Assembly (NCBI RefSeq): GCF_900089495.1
Contig: NZ_LT605203.1
Location: forward strand, 4,059,427 to 4,123,426
Length of the DNA stretch: 64,000 nucleotides
Direction: 5' to 3'
DNA from: Thiomonas sp. X19
GTDB taxonomy: Bacteria; Pseudomonadota; Gammaproteobacteria; Burkholderiales; Burkholderiaceae_C
This document shows, piece by piece, positions 9,512-17,867 of this stretch (position 1 is the first letter of the stretch; the number at the start of each line of letters is the position of its first letter). A program made the position numbers and the translations under genes. Under the pieces are notes generated by a model, which searched no databases, was not told the origin of the DNA, and saw only the letters and a list, made by a program, of their open reading frames with translations.

Positions 9512-9570
9512 GGCGACGCTTTAGCGGTTTGGTTTCGGCAGCTCCGGGTTACCCCGCACTGCCAGTCGCC
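9512..9570 (-). promoter_or_regulatory. Structured metK 5' leader, class not recognised
   Basis: In the metK transcript GGCGAC (complement of 9565-9570) can pair with GTCGCC (complement of 9512-9517). The enclosed stretch holds GGCAG/CTGCC (9559-9563 with 9537-9541), capped by a GGGTTACCC dyad at 9546-9554. It is followed by a purine-rich 'CCGAAACCAAACC' and a small CGC-TAAA-GCG hairpin. The end of the structure is 50 bases before the ATG. The position suggests a cis-regulatory RNA, perhaps sensing SAM, but I cannot match it to a known riboswitch class. Confidence 0.4.
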
Positions 9571-9826
9571 CCGCAAGTTGTCATTAACTCGGCGACCTGG
9601 CCGAATTCTAACCCTCGAACTCGCCACCTGCTGATGCGTAACATTGCCGGTCTGGTGAAGTTGCCCATGATGAGCGATTCGACGCGGCACTGCCGAGTTG
9701 GCACTGCAGCCCGCTGCCCGGAATGTCAGGCCGGGGCTGCATCATTCGTCCAGGGTGCTTGGCCAGCATCGCTGGCCTCATCGGCATTGTTTCGTTCCAT
9801 CCACCCGAATCGCTCCGCGCCCACCC

Positions 9827-10708
9827 ATGCTGCGCCTGTTTCGTGCGCTTTCCCATCTGCCCCTTGGCCTGCTCCAGGCCTTGGGCGCCCTGCTCGGGCT
9901 GGCGGTTTATGCCGCCTCGCCCACCTACCGCAAGCGACTGCGCGCCAATCTGGCGCAGGCCGGCTACGCCCCCAGCCGTCTGGCGCTCGACGTGGCGCGC
10001 GGCACCGGGCGCATGCTGGGTGAAATGCCCTATGTGTGGTTCCGCTTCGGCCCCAGCGCAGCCGTGCGCCGGGTGCAGCTGGTGGGCAAGGAGCATGTGG
10101 AGCAGGCCAAGCGCGAGAGCCGCGGCATACTCTTCCTCACCCCGCATCTCGGTTGCTTCGAGGCGTCGGCCCAGGTGGTGTCGGAATGGCTGCCCATCAC
10201 GGTGCTGTACCGCCCGCCGCGCAAGCGTTGGCTGGACAGCCTGGTGCAGGCCAGGCCGCGCGGGCAGTTGCGCACCGCCCCGGCCACGGTCACCGGCATG
10301 CGCCCGCTGCTGCGCGCCCTGCGCCATGGCGAAGCCGTCGGCCTGCTGCCCGACCAGGCCCCGGGTGCCGGTGAAGGCGTGTGGGCGCCGTTTTTCGGCC
10401 GCCCGGCCTACACCATGACCTTGCCGGCACGGCTGGTGCAACTCACCGGCGCGCGGATCATCCTGGCGTTTGCCGAGCGCCTGCCACGCGGCCAGGGCTA
10501 TGTGCTGCATTTCCTGCCCTTCGACGAAACCCTGCCGGACGACCCGGTGGAGGCGGCCACGCGCATCAACCTGGCGGTGGAGGGCCTGATTCGCATGCGC
10601 CCGGAGCAATACCTGTGGGGCTACAACCGCTACAAGGCTCCGCCCGGGTCGCTACCCATGCCCAGCGCGCAATCGGGCCAAGCCGCGCAACCGGGTGCCG
10701 CATCATGA
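9827..10708 (+). CDS. LpxL/HtrB-family lipid A acyltransferase (first copy)
   Basis: The 293-residue protein of the lysophospholipid acyltransferase/LpxL family adds secondary acyl chains to lipid A precursors at the inner membrane. An N-terminal hydrophobic segment (about residues 10-30) anchors it. The catalytic HX4E motif is H107-LGCF-E112, with 'YRPPRK' and '[19 protein letters not shown]' downstream. The ATG at 9827 ([12 protein letters not shown]) gives the usual N-terminus. It overlaps the next, homologous gene by 4 bases, so the two acyltransferases are coupled. Which acyl position each uses is unknown. Confidence 0.92.
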   Translation: MLRLFRALSHLPLGLLQALGALLGLAVYAASPTYRKRLRANLAQAGYAPSRLALDVARGTGRMLGEMPYVWFRFGPSAAVRRVQLVGKEHVEQAKRESRGILFLTPHLGCFEASAQVVSEWLPITVLYRPPRKRWLDSLVQARPRGQLRTAPATVTGMRPLLRALRHGEAVGLLPDQAPGAGEGVWAPFFGRPAYTMTLPARLVQLTGARIILAFAERLPRGQGYVLHFLPFDETLPDDPVEAATRINLAVEGLIRMRPEQYLWGYNRYKAPPGSLPMPSAQSGQAAQPGAAS

Positions 10709-11595
10709 GCCGCATCGGCCTTGGCCTGCTCTGGCTGCTGCACCTGCTGCCCTACGGCGTGATCGGGCGCATCGGCACCGCCATGGGGGTTGTGCTATGG
10801 CCGCTGGCGCGCAAACGCCGCGCCATCACCCTGCGCAACCTGGAGCTTTGCTTTCCCGACTGGACCCAGGCGCGGCGCGAGCAGGTGGGCCGGGCGCATT
10901 TCATTTGCGTCAGCCGCGCTTTCCTCGAACGCGTGGTGCTGTGGTGGGCAAGTCCTGCGCGCCTGGAACGGGTGCTGCATCTGCGCGGCGCGGTGGACGA
11001 AGCGCTGCATGGCGCGGGCGCCGTGCTGCTGCTGGGCATTCATTTCGAGGGCATGGACGCGGCCTGGACGGCGCTGACCCTGGCGGCGCAGCGCCCGCTG
11101 TCGGGCATGTACACGCCGCAAAAGTCCAAGGTGCTGGACCGCTGGGTGCTCGATGGCCGCAGCCGCTTTCACACCGAGCGCATCGTCTCGCGCCACGAGG
11201 GCGCCGGCGGCATGCTGCGCGCGCTGCGCCGCGGCACGCCGTTCTACACCTTGCCGGACATGGATTTCGGCGAGCGCCACTCGCGCTTCATTCCGTTTTT
11301 CGGCGTGCCCGCCGCGACGCTCGACGCCGTGCCGCGCCTGGCGGCCTCGAGCAAGGCGCGGGTCTACCCGGTGGTGGCGCGCATGCTGCCGGGCTATGCC
11401 GGCTACGAGATCACCATCCATCCGGCCTGGGACCATTTCCCCACCCTGCAGGATGGCCGCCTGGCCGACATCGACGCCGACCTGCTGCGCATGAACCACT
11501 TCATCGAGCAGCGCGTGCTGGAAATGCCCGAGCAATATCATTGGGTGCACAAACGCTTCAAGACCCGGCCGCCCGGCGAACCCTCGTTGTACTGA
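10705..11595 (+). CDS. LpxL/HtrB-family lipid A acyltransferase (second copy)
   Basis: The product has 296 residues and starts at an ATG inside the ATGA overlap with the preceding paralogue. An N-terminal transmembrane segment (residues 5-32) precedes the catalytic HX4D motif H113-FEGM-D118. The product conserves '[21 protein letters not shown]', '[18 protein letters not shown]' and '[17 protein letters not shown]' near the C-terminus. The two tandem enzymes probably add the two secondary acyl chains of hexa-acylated lipid A. The adjacency to dapF is common in betaproteobacteria. Confidence 0.92.
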   Translation: MSRIGLGLLWLLHLLPYGVIGRIGTAMGVVLWPLARKRRAITLRNLELCFPDWTQARREQVGRAHFICVSRAFLERVVLWWASPARLERVLHLRGAVDEALHGAGAVLLLGIHFEGMDAAWTALTLAAQRPLSGMYTPQKSKVLDRWVLDGRSRFHTERIVSRHEGAGGMLRALRRGTPFYTLPDMDFGERHSRFIPFFGVPAATLDAVPRLAASSKARVYPVVARMLPGYAGYEITIHPAWDHFPTLQDGRLADIDADLLRMNHFIEQRVLEMPEQYHWVHKRFKTRPPGEPSLY

Positions 11596-11663
11596 ATGCT
11601 GCCGGGCTCTGTGGCCTGCACGCACGCCCGCCCCACCGATCCCGCCCCCACAATCGCACGCGC

Positions 11664-12545
11664 ATGAAACTGCAGTTCACCAAGATGCACGGCGCCGGCA
11701 ACGATTTCATCATGCTCGACGCCACGCGCGAGGCGCTGGCCCTGTCGCCGGCGCAACTGCGCCTGCTGGCCGACCGGCATTTCGGCGTGGGCGCGGACCA
11801 GATTCTGATGGTGGAGCCCGCACCCTCGGCCGATATCGACTTCCGCTACCGCATCTTCAACGCCGACGGCGGCGAGGTGGAGCAATGCGGCAACGGCGCG
11901 CGCTGCTTCGTCGCCTTCGTGCGCCGCCGCGGCCTCACCGACAAGCGCAGCATCCGCGTGCTCACCCGCTCCGGCATCATCCAGCCTCGCCTGGAAGACG
12001 ATGGCCGCGTCACCGTGGACATGGGGCCGCCGCGCTTCACTCCGGCAGAGATTCCCTTCGACAACGCTGGCCTGGCCCCGCGGCTCGAAGCCGGCTTCGA
12101 GCGCTGGCCGCTGGAGCTGGGCGCAGCAGACGCCTCGGCCGCCGCCACAAGTTCCACCACCATCTGGATCAGCGCCTTGTCCATGGGCAACCCGCACGCG
12201 GTGCAGCGCGTGGACGAGGTGGACACCGCGCCTGTCACCACGCTCGGCCCGCGCATCGAGCACCACCGGCGCTTCCCCCGGCGCGTCAACGCCGGCTTCA
12301 TGCAGGTGATGAACCCGCACCACATCTGCCTGCGGGTGTGGGAACGCGGCGCCGGCGAAACCCTGGCCTGCGGCACCGGCGCCTGCGCTGCCGTGGTCGC
12401 CGGCATGCGCCACGGCTGGCTGCAAAGCCCGGTGGAGGTGGATATCCACGGTGGCCGGCTCACCATCGCCTGGGACGGTGCCGGCAGCCCGGTGTACATG
12501 ACCGGCCCGGTGGCCCATGTGTTCGATGGCAACATTGAACTGTGA
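11664..12545 (+). CDS. dapF: Diaminopimelate epimerase
   Basis: DapF interconverts LL- and meso-diaminopimelate for lysine and peptidoglycan synthesis. The product has 293 residues. Both catalytic cysteines are present: C75 in 'EQCGNGARC' and C236 in '[10 protein letters not shown]'. The start [15 protein letters not shown] is canonical. A low-complexity insertion around residues 153-165 ([12 protein letters not shown]) makes it slightly longer than the usual 274-280 residues. The following DUF484 gene starts 17 bases after its stop, as in many proteobacteria. Confidence 0.97.
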   Translation: MKLQFTKMHGAGNDFIMLDATREALALSPAQLRLLADRHFGVGADQILMVEPAPSADIDFRYRIFNADGGEVEQCGNGARCFVAFVRRRGLTDKRSIRVLTRSGIIQPRLEDDGRVTVDMGPPRFTPAEIPFDNAGLAPRLEAGFERWPLELGAADASAAATSSTTIWISALSMGNPHAVQRVDEVDTAPVTTLGPRIEHHRRFPRRVNAGFMQVMNPHHICLRVWERGAGETLACGTGACAAVVAGMRHGWLQSPVEVDIHGGRLTIAWDGAGSPVYMTGPVAHVFDGNIEL

Positions 12546-12562
12546 ACGCGAAACGAACAACC

Positions 12563-13249
12563 ATGACCGAGACACCGACCATGCAACTGACCGAACAGGA
12601 CCTCGCCGCCTATCTGGCGGAACATCCCGACTTTTTCGAGCGCCACGCCGAGTTGCTGGCCGGGGTGCAATTGCAAAGCCCGCATGGCAACCGCGCCGTG
12701 TCGCTGCAAGAGCGGCAGATCGAGATGCTGCGCGACAAGATGCGCGTGCTCGAACATCGCCTGGCCGACATGATGCGCAACGCCGCGGAGAACGAGGCGA
12801 TCTCCGGCCGCTTGCTGGACTGGGTTCGCGCCATGCTGCGCGAGGCCGACCCCGCCGCCCTGCCCCACACCCTGGTGCGCGAAATGCAGCAGCAGTTTCA
12901 GTTGCCGCAGGCCGCCTTGCGGCTGTGGAACCTGCTGCCGGCCTACACCACACAGGACTACGCCGCCGATGTGGGCACCGACATCCCGGTCCTGGCCAAC
13001 AGCCTGAGCCAGCCGTATTGCGGCGCCAATGCCGGGTTCGAAGCGGCACGCTGGCTGGGCGCGGGCGCGCCGCCGCAGTCGATGGCGATGATTGCCCTGC
13101 GCGAAACCGACGAGGCGCCCGCCTTTGGCCTGCTGGTCCTGGGTTCGCCCCATGCCGACCGCTTCACCGCCGACATGGGCACGGAGTTCCTCACCCGCAT
13201 CGGTCACCTCGCCTCGGCAGGCTTGCAGCGCCTGGTGCGCGGCGGCTGA
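12563..13249 (+). CDS. DUF484 family protein
   Basis: The protein has about 228 residues. The N-terminus 'LTEQDLAAYLAEHPDFFERHAELLAGVQL' and 'RAVSLQERQIEMLRDKMRVLEHRLADMM' (likely coiled coil, about residues 50-85) are typical of DUF484, followed by a GAF-like C-terminal domain. The family lies between dapF and xerC in many Gammaproteobacteria and Betaproteobacteria; its role is unknown. The start may be the GTG at 12542, the ATG at 12563 or the ATG at 12581. Confidence 0.85.
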   Translation: MTETPTMQLTEQDLAAYLAEHPDFFERHAELLAGVQLQSPHGNRAVSLQERQIEMLRDKMRVLEHRLADMMRNAAENEAISGRLLDWVRAMLREADPAALPHTLVREMQQQFQLPQAALRLWNLLPAYTTQDYAADVGTDIPVLANSLSQPYCGANAGFEAARWLGAGAPPQSMAMIALRETDEAPAFGLLVLGSPHADRFTADMGTEFLTRIGHLASAGLQRLVRGG

Positions 13250-13285
13250 AGCCGGGCACGCCGGGCCATAGCCACGGCCGCACGC

Positions 13286-14302
13286 ATGCCGGACGTTCCC
13301 GCCCAAGTTCCAGCGCCCGGCGGGGCAGACGATCTCGCCGGCGCCTGCGTTCGTTATCTCGACATGCTGCGGCATGTGCGTCGCCTCTCGCCACGCACCC
13401 TGGTGAACTACGAGCGCGACCTGGGCGACCTGCGCCGGCGCGCCCAGCTGGCAGGCGCCGGGCTTGGTGGCATCGGCCCGCAACACATCCGCGCCTGGGT
13501 CGCGGCGCTGCATGGGGGCGGCATGACGCCGCGCGCCATCGCCGCCCGCTTGTCGGCCTGGCGCGGGCTGTTCTCGTGGCTGGGGCTGCAAGGCCTGGTG
13601 GCCAGCAATCCGCTGCAAGACGTGCGTGCCCCGCGCGCCGCAAGGCCCTTGCCCAAGGCCATCAGCGTGGATCAGGCCGTGGCCTTGGCCGCGTATGCGC
13701 CACAGGACCATGCGCCCGCATCCGCCGATCGCCGCACACAACAAACCCAGGCCTTGAGCCTCGCGCGCGGCCGGGCGATTGCCGAGTTGCTCTATTCCAG
13801 CGGCTTGCGCGTCTCCGAACTCACCAGCCTGGACACCCGCTACACCCGCGCCCCCGGCCACGAATCGGCCGGCTGGGTGGACTGGGACGCCGCCGAAGTG
13901 ACCGTGCTCGGCAAAGGCGGCAAGCGCCGCAGCGTGCCGGTGGGCACGCCCGCCATGCAAGCCCTGCGCGACTGGCTGGCGCTGCGCCCGGCATCGAGCG
14001 GCGACGGCGGTGACCAGGCGGCCTTGTTCCTCGGGCCGCGCGGACGGCGCATCACCACGCAGCGCGTCTGGGTGGAATTGCGCGAACGCGCCCGCGCCGC
14101 TGGCCTGCCCACGGCCGTGCACCCGCACATGCTGCGGCATTCCTTCGCCTCGCATTTGCTACAGTCCAGCGGCGATTTGCGCGGGGTGCAGGAGTTGCTG
14201 GGCCATGCGAGCATCGCCAGCACCCAGATCTACATCCGGCTCGACTTCCAGCATCTGGCCAAGGTCTACGACGCCGCCCATCCCCGCGCGAAAAAGCGCT
14301 GA
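13286..14302 (+). CDS. xerC: Tyrosine recombinase XerC
   Basis: XerC with XerD resolves chromosome dimers at dif. The product has 338 residues. The N-terminal SAM-like core-binding domain spans about residues 15-115 and the catalytic domain follows. Catalytic residues are R175 (SGLRVSEL), K210, H281 and R284 (HPHMLRHSFA), H307 (LGHAS) and the nucleophile Y316 (STQIYI). It is longer than the 298-residue E. coli protein because of an inserted linker around residues 140-160. It lies after dapF and DUF484, the conserved order. Confidence 0.94.
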   Translation: MPDVPAQVPAPGGADDLAGACVRYLDMLRHVRRLSPRTLVNYERDLGDLRRRAQLAGAGLGGIGPQHIRAWVAALHGGGMTPRAIAARLSAWRGLFSWLGLQGLVASNPLQDVRAPRAARPLPKAISVDQAVALAAYAPQDHAPASADRRTQQTQALSLARGRAIAELLYSSGLRVSELTSLDTRYTRAPGHESAGWVDWDAAEVTVLGKGGKRRSVPVGTPAMQALRDWLALRPASSGDGGDQAALFLGPRGRRITTQRVWVELRERARAAGLPTAVHPHMLRHSFASHLLQSSGDLRGVQELLGHASIASTQIYIRLDFQHLAKVYDAAHPRAKKR

Positions 14303-14357
14303 TTCCCAGGCCCCATCACCCCGAGCCGGCACAACCCGGCTCGCCACGGAACCCGCC

Positions 14358-15539
14358 ATGAAAGTCATCCGCCTGCACGAAGGCAAGGAACGCGCCCTGC
14401 TGCGCCGCCATCCCTGGGTGTTCGCCGGTGCGGTTGCGCGCGGCGGCGGCGACAGTGGCGAGACGGTGCGGGTGGACGCGTCCGACGGCCGGGTGCTGGG
14501 CTGGGCAGCGTTCAGCCCGAACTCGCAGATTCGCCTGCGCATGTGGAGCTTCGACGCCGAGCAGCGCATCGACCGCGACTTCTTCCGTGGGCGGCTGCAG
14601 GCCGCCATCGCCCGCCGCGCCCGCCTGGGCCTGGACATGCAGGCGGTGCGCCTGGTGCATGGCGAGTCCGACGGTCTGCCCGGCTGCATCGTCGACCGCT
14701 ATGGCGGCATCGTCGTGCTGCAGGCGCTGGCCGCCGGCATCGAGCGCATCAAACCCATGCTGGCGGAGTTGCTGCATGAGCTGCTGCCGCAGGTGCGCAT
14801 TTACGAGCGCTCCGACGCCGGCGTGCGTGGGCTGGAGGGTTTGCAGCCGGTCAGCGGCTGGCTGCAAGGCGAGGGTGAAACCCGCGTCGACATCGCCGAA
14901 AACGGCCTGCGCTATGGCGTGGACGTGGCCACCGGGCACAAGACGGGCTTCTACCTCGACCAGCGCGACAGCCGCGCGCGCTTCGCCACGCTGGTGCGCG
15001 AACAGCGGCTGCGCAAGGTGCTGAACTGCTATGGCTACACGGGCGGCTTCACCCTGGCGGCGCTGGCGGGTGGTGCCAAACAGGTGCTGACGGTGGATTC
15101 CTCCGCGCCGGCGCTGGCCCAGGCCGAGGCCCATGTGCGGCTCAACGGCTTCGACACCGCGCGCGCGCCCATGCTCGACGCCGACGTCAATGCCACGCTG
15201 CGGCGCCTGCGCGAAGAGGGCCGGCGCTTCGACGCCATCGTGCTCGACCCGCCCAAGCTCGCCCCCACCGCGGCCGCGGCCGCACGTGCGGCACGCGCCT
15301 ACAAAGACATCAACCGCCTCGCGCTCACGCTGCTGGAGCCGGGCGGCTGGCTGTTCACCTTTTCCTGCTCGGGCGGGATTGACGCCACACTGTTCCAGAG
15401 CATCGTCGCCGGCGCCGCGCTCGACGCCGGGGTGGAGGCCGACATCGTCGCGCGCGCCGCCGCGGGCGCCGACCACCCGCTGCTGCTGTCCTTCCCCGAA
15501 GGCGAATACCTCAAGGGCCTGCTGTTGCAAACCCGCTGA
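14358..15539 (+). CDS. rlmI: 23S rRNA m5C1962 methyltransferase
   Basis: The 393-residue protein is a class I methyltransferase of the RlmI family. An N-terminal PUA domain (about residues 1-75, 'LLRRHPWVFAGAV') is followed by the Rossmann domain with 'NCYGYTGGFTLAALAGGA' (SAM site) and 'VLDPPKLA' (the DPPxxA catalytic motif). 'FTFSCSGG' holds the catalytic cysteine. The ATG at 14358 is 55 bases after xerC. It acts on 23S rRNA in the cytoplasm. Confidence 0.92.
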   Translation: MKVIRLHEGKERALLRRHPWVFAGAVARGGGDSGETVRVDASDGRVLGWAAFSPNSQIRLRMWSFDAEQRIDRDFFRGRLQAAIARRARLGLDMQAVRLVHGESDGLPGCIVDRYGGIVVLQALAAGIERIKPMLAELLHELLPQVRIYERSDAGVRGLEGLQPVSGWLQGEGETRVDIAENGLRYGVDVATGHKTGFYLDQRDSRARFATLVREQRLRKVLNCYGYTGGFTLAALAGGAKQVLTVDSSAPALAQAEAHVRLNGFDTARAPMLDADVNATLRRLREEGRRFDAIVLDPPKLAPTAAAAARAARAYKDINRLALTLLEPGGWLFTFSCSGGIDATLFQSIVAGAALDAGVEADIVARAAAGADHPLLLSFPEGEYLKGLLLQTR

Positions 15540-15555
15540 GCGGCATCATCTCAAC

Positions 15556-15599
15556 GGCAGTTTTAAACTGCCCAGTGGCGGGTTTCAAGCACACCCGCC
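15556..15599. promoter_or_regulatory. Two adjacent inverted repeats before the COG0523 gene
   Basis: GGCAGTTTTAAACTGCC (15556-15572) is a perfect 17-base palindrome. It is followed directly by GGCGGGT (15577-15583) and ACCCGCC (15593-15599), a second stem with a 9-base loop. The second stem ends 28 bases before the COG0523 start codon and lies after the rlmI stop. No T tract follows, so these are not typical terminators. An operator for a metal regulator or a leader hairpin is possible. Confidence 0.45.
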
Positions 15600-15627
15600 G
15601 CCTCCCGCACTGCCAACCATCACCACC

Positions 15628-16686
15628 ATGTCCACACCCCTGATTCCCGCCACCATCCTCACCGGCTTTCTCGGCAGCGGCAAAACCACCTTGCTCAAGC
15701 GCGTGCTGAGTGAAGCGCATGGCTCGCGCATCGCCGTGATCGAGAACGAGTTCGGCGAGGAGAACATCGACAACGACATCCTGGTGCAGGACAGCAAGGA
15801 GCAGATCGTGCAGATGTCCAACGGCTGCATCTGCTGCACCATCCGCGACGATCTGCGCGTGACCCTGGCCGACCTCGCCGCGCGCCGCCGCAAGGGCGAA
15901 CTGGTGTTCGACCGCATCATCATCGAAACCACCGGCGTCGCCGACCCCGGCCCGGTGGCGCAAACCTTTTTCATGGACGACGAAATCGCCAGCCAGTATC
16001 TGCTCGATTCGGTGTTGACCTTGGTGGACGCCAAGCATGCCGGCCAGCAGCTCGACTCCCGGCTGGAAGCGCAACGCCAGGTGGGTTTCGCCGACCAGAT
16101 CTTCATTTCCAAGGCCGACCTGGTGAGCGCCGGCGAACTGGCCGCGCTGCAGCACCGCCTGGCCCACATGAACCCGCGGGCGAAACAAAGCGTGGTGCAT
16201 TTCGGCGAAGTGCCGCTCAAAGACGTGCTCGACCTGCGCGGCTTCAACCTCAACGCCAAGCTCGACATCGACCCCGACTTTCTCAAGGCCGACGCCGCCG
16301 AGCATGACCATCACGACCATGAGCACGATCACCACGACCATGCGCCCGGCGAGGCCTGCAATCACCCGCATCACCACCACCACGACGACGATGTGAAGTC
16401 TTTCGTCTTCCGCTCCGACAAGGCATTCGACCCCGCCAAACTGGAAGACTTTCTCGGCGCCATCGTTCAGATCTATGGTCCGCGCATGCTGCGCTACAAG
16501 GGCGTGCTCCACATGAAAGGGATCGACCGCAAGGTGGTGTTCCAGGGCGTGCACCAGCTCATGGGCAGCGACCTGGCCTCGGCCTGGGGCGCGCAGGAAC
16601 AACGCCAGAGCAAGCTGGTGTTCATCGGCATCGACCTGCCGCGCGACATCATCCTGCAGGGGCTGGAGCAATCGCTGGTGAGTTGA
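15628..16686 (+). CDS. COG0523 (CobW/YjiA/ZNG1-like) metal-chaperone GTPase
   Basis: This is a 352-residue G3E-family P-loop GTPase. The Walker A motif is GFLGSGKT at residues 13-20, the metal-binding CxCC motif is C67-I-C69-C70, and 'ETTGVADPGPV' and 'ISKADL' are nucleotide motifs. A His/Asp-rich metal loop lies around residues 226-255, and a CobW C-terminal domain follows. COG0523 proteins deliver or insert zinc or other metals into client proteins. It precedes dksA, and DksA paralogues and COG0523 genes are often linked in zinc regulons. The metal is inferred, not shown. Confidence 0.93.
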   Translation: MSTPLIPATILTGFLGSGKTTLLKRVLSEAHGSRIAVIENEFGEENIDNDILVQDSKEQIVQMSNGCICCTIRDDLRVTLADLAARRRKGELVFDRIIIETTGVADPGPVAQTFFMDDEIASQYLLDSVLTLVDAKHAGQQLDSRLEAQRQVGFADQIFISKADLVSAGELAALQHRLAHMNPRAKQSVVHFGEVPLKDVLDLRGFNLNAKLDIDPDFLKADAAEHDHHDHEHDHHDHAPGEACNHPHHHHHDDDVKSFVFRSDKAFDPAKLEDFLGAIVQIYGPRMLRYKGVLHMKGIDRKVVFQGVHQLMGSDLASAWGAQEQRQSKLVFIGIDLPRDIILQGLEQSLVS

Positions 16687-16896
16687 TCGGTCAAGGCTGG
16701 CCTCTCTGGCGGCCCCTCGGTTGCCACTGCCGCGTTGCGCTGACGCGACATCCCGCGTGCATGGCACAAAGCCCCCGAAGCCAGCTCCATGCATCTGACT
16801 ACAATCGGCCGGCTTCAGCGGTGCCCTGTCCGCACTGCTGAGCGGTTGCGCTCATCCGTGGCACAACGCGGGCATCATCAGATTCCAGGAGGAACT

Positions 16897-17835
16897 GTGG
16901 TCAAGGCGGCAAAACCAGAAACCAGCCGGGCAAAAAGCGCGGCCAGCAAAACCACACCGGCTCGGGGAGCCAAGACCGTTGTCAAGGCCGTCGTGGCCAA
17001 ACGCCCCGTGGCGCCGGCGGCCAAAGCGCCAGCACCCAAGCGCACGGCCGGGGCGACATCGCCCGCAGGCCTGAAGGCGTGGAAGACCACGACAGCGAGC
17101 CCGGCCAAACCCTTGACGAAAGCCAAGGCAGCAATTCCCGTAGCCTCCAAGGCATCGGCCCATGCGCCTCCAGCAGTGACCAAAAACGACCCATCCATCA
17201 AGACCCGCGCCACGGCAGCCGCGCCTAAAACCCCAACTCCGGTTCGGGCTACACTGCCGCCCGCCCAAGCCCAAAAACCTGCAACCGCCGTGGCGAACCG
17301 CCCCCAGGTTGCCGCGCCCATTTCAGCATCTTCAGCAGCCAAATCCATGAGCAGTCTCGCCCCCACACAAACCCCGGCGAAAGCCGATCCCAAGCTGGCC
17401 AATGCCTGGAAAACCAAGGCGCCCAAGGATCTGACCGACGCTGAAGTGCTCGCCATGCCCGAAAGCGAGTACATGAAAGCCGTCCAGCTGGAGTTCTTCA
17501 AGCACCGGCTGAGCACACTGCGCAACGATATCCTGCGTAGCGCCGGCGAAACCACCGAGCACTTGCGCGAAGACACCCTGCTGGTGCCGGATCCCGCCGA
17601 TCGCGCCACGATCGAGGAAGAACATGCGCTGGAGCTGCGCGCACGTGACCGCGAGCGCAAATTGCTGAAGAAGGTCGAGCAGGTTCTCTTGCTCATCGAC
17701 GCTGGCGAGTACGGCTGGTGCGAGGAAACCGGCGAGCCCATCGGCATCGGTCGCCTGCTGGCACGGCCCACGGCCACCTTGTCGCTGGAAGCGCAGCAGC
17801 GGCGCGAGATGAAGCAAAAGATGTTCGGGGACTGA
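16897..17835 (+). CDS. dksA: DksA-family RNA polymerase regulator with long basic N-terminal extension
   Basis: DksA binds the RNA polymerase secondary channel and, with ppGpp, tunes rRNA and amino-acid promoters. The classic part starts near nucleotide 17347 (MSSLAPTQTPAKADP) and has the coiled coil and the finger region 'YGWCEETGEPIGIGRLLARPTATLSLEAQ'. Only one of the four zinc cysteines remains. A GTG at 16897 with AGGAGG 4 bases upstream opens a 150-residue extension rich in Lys, Ala, Pro and Thr, histone H1-like, giving 312 residues in total. Whether translation starts at 16897 or 17347 decides the product. Confidence 0.85.
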   Translation: MVKAAKPETSRAKSAASKTTPARGAKTVVKAVVAKRPVAPAAKAPAPKRTAGATSPAGLKAWKTTTASPAKPLTKAKAAIPVASKASAHAPPAVTKNDPSIKTRATAAAPKTPTPVRATLPPAQAQKPATAVANRPQVAAPISASSAAKSMSSLAPTQTPAKADPKLANAWKTKAPKDLTDAEVLAMPESEYMKAVQLEFFKHRLSTLRNDILRSAGETTEHLREDTLLVPDPADRATIEEEHALELRARDRERKLLKKVEQVLLLIDAGEYGWCEETGEPIGIGRLLARPTATLSLEAQQRREMKQKMFGD

Positions 17836-17867
17836 ACCTGGTCGGCCACCCCGCTTCAAGCACAGGC

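Noticed and set aside
9827-11595. The tandem acyltransferases as a recent duplication
   Set aside because: They share only family motifs (HX4E versus HX4D); two LpxL-type genes in a row are common in betaproteobacteria.
16789-16896. An ATG at 16789 as the dksA start
   Set aside because: It lacks a ribosome site and overlaps the putative TACAAT promoter element at 16800; the GTG at 16897 has a perfect AGGAGG.
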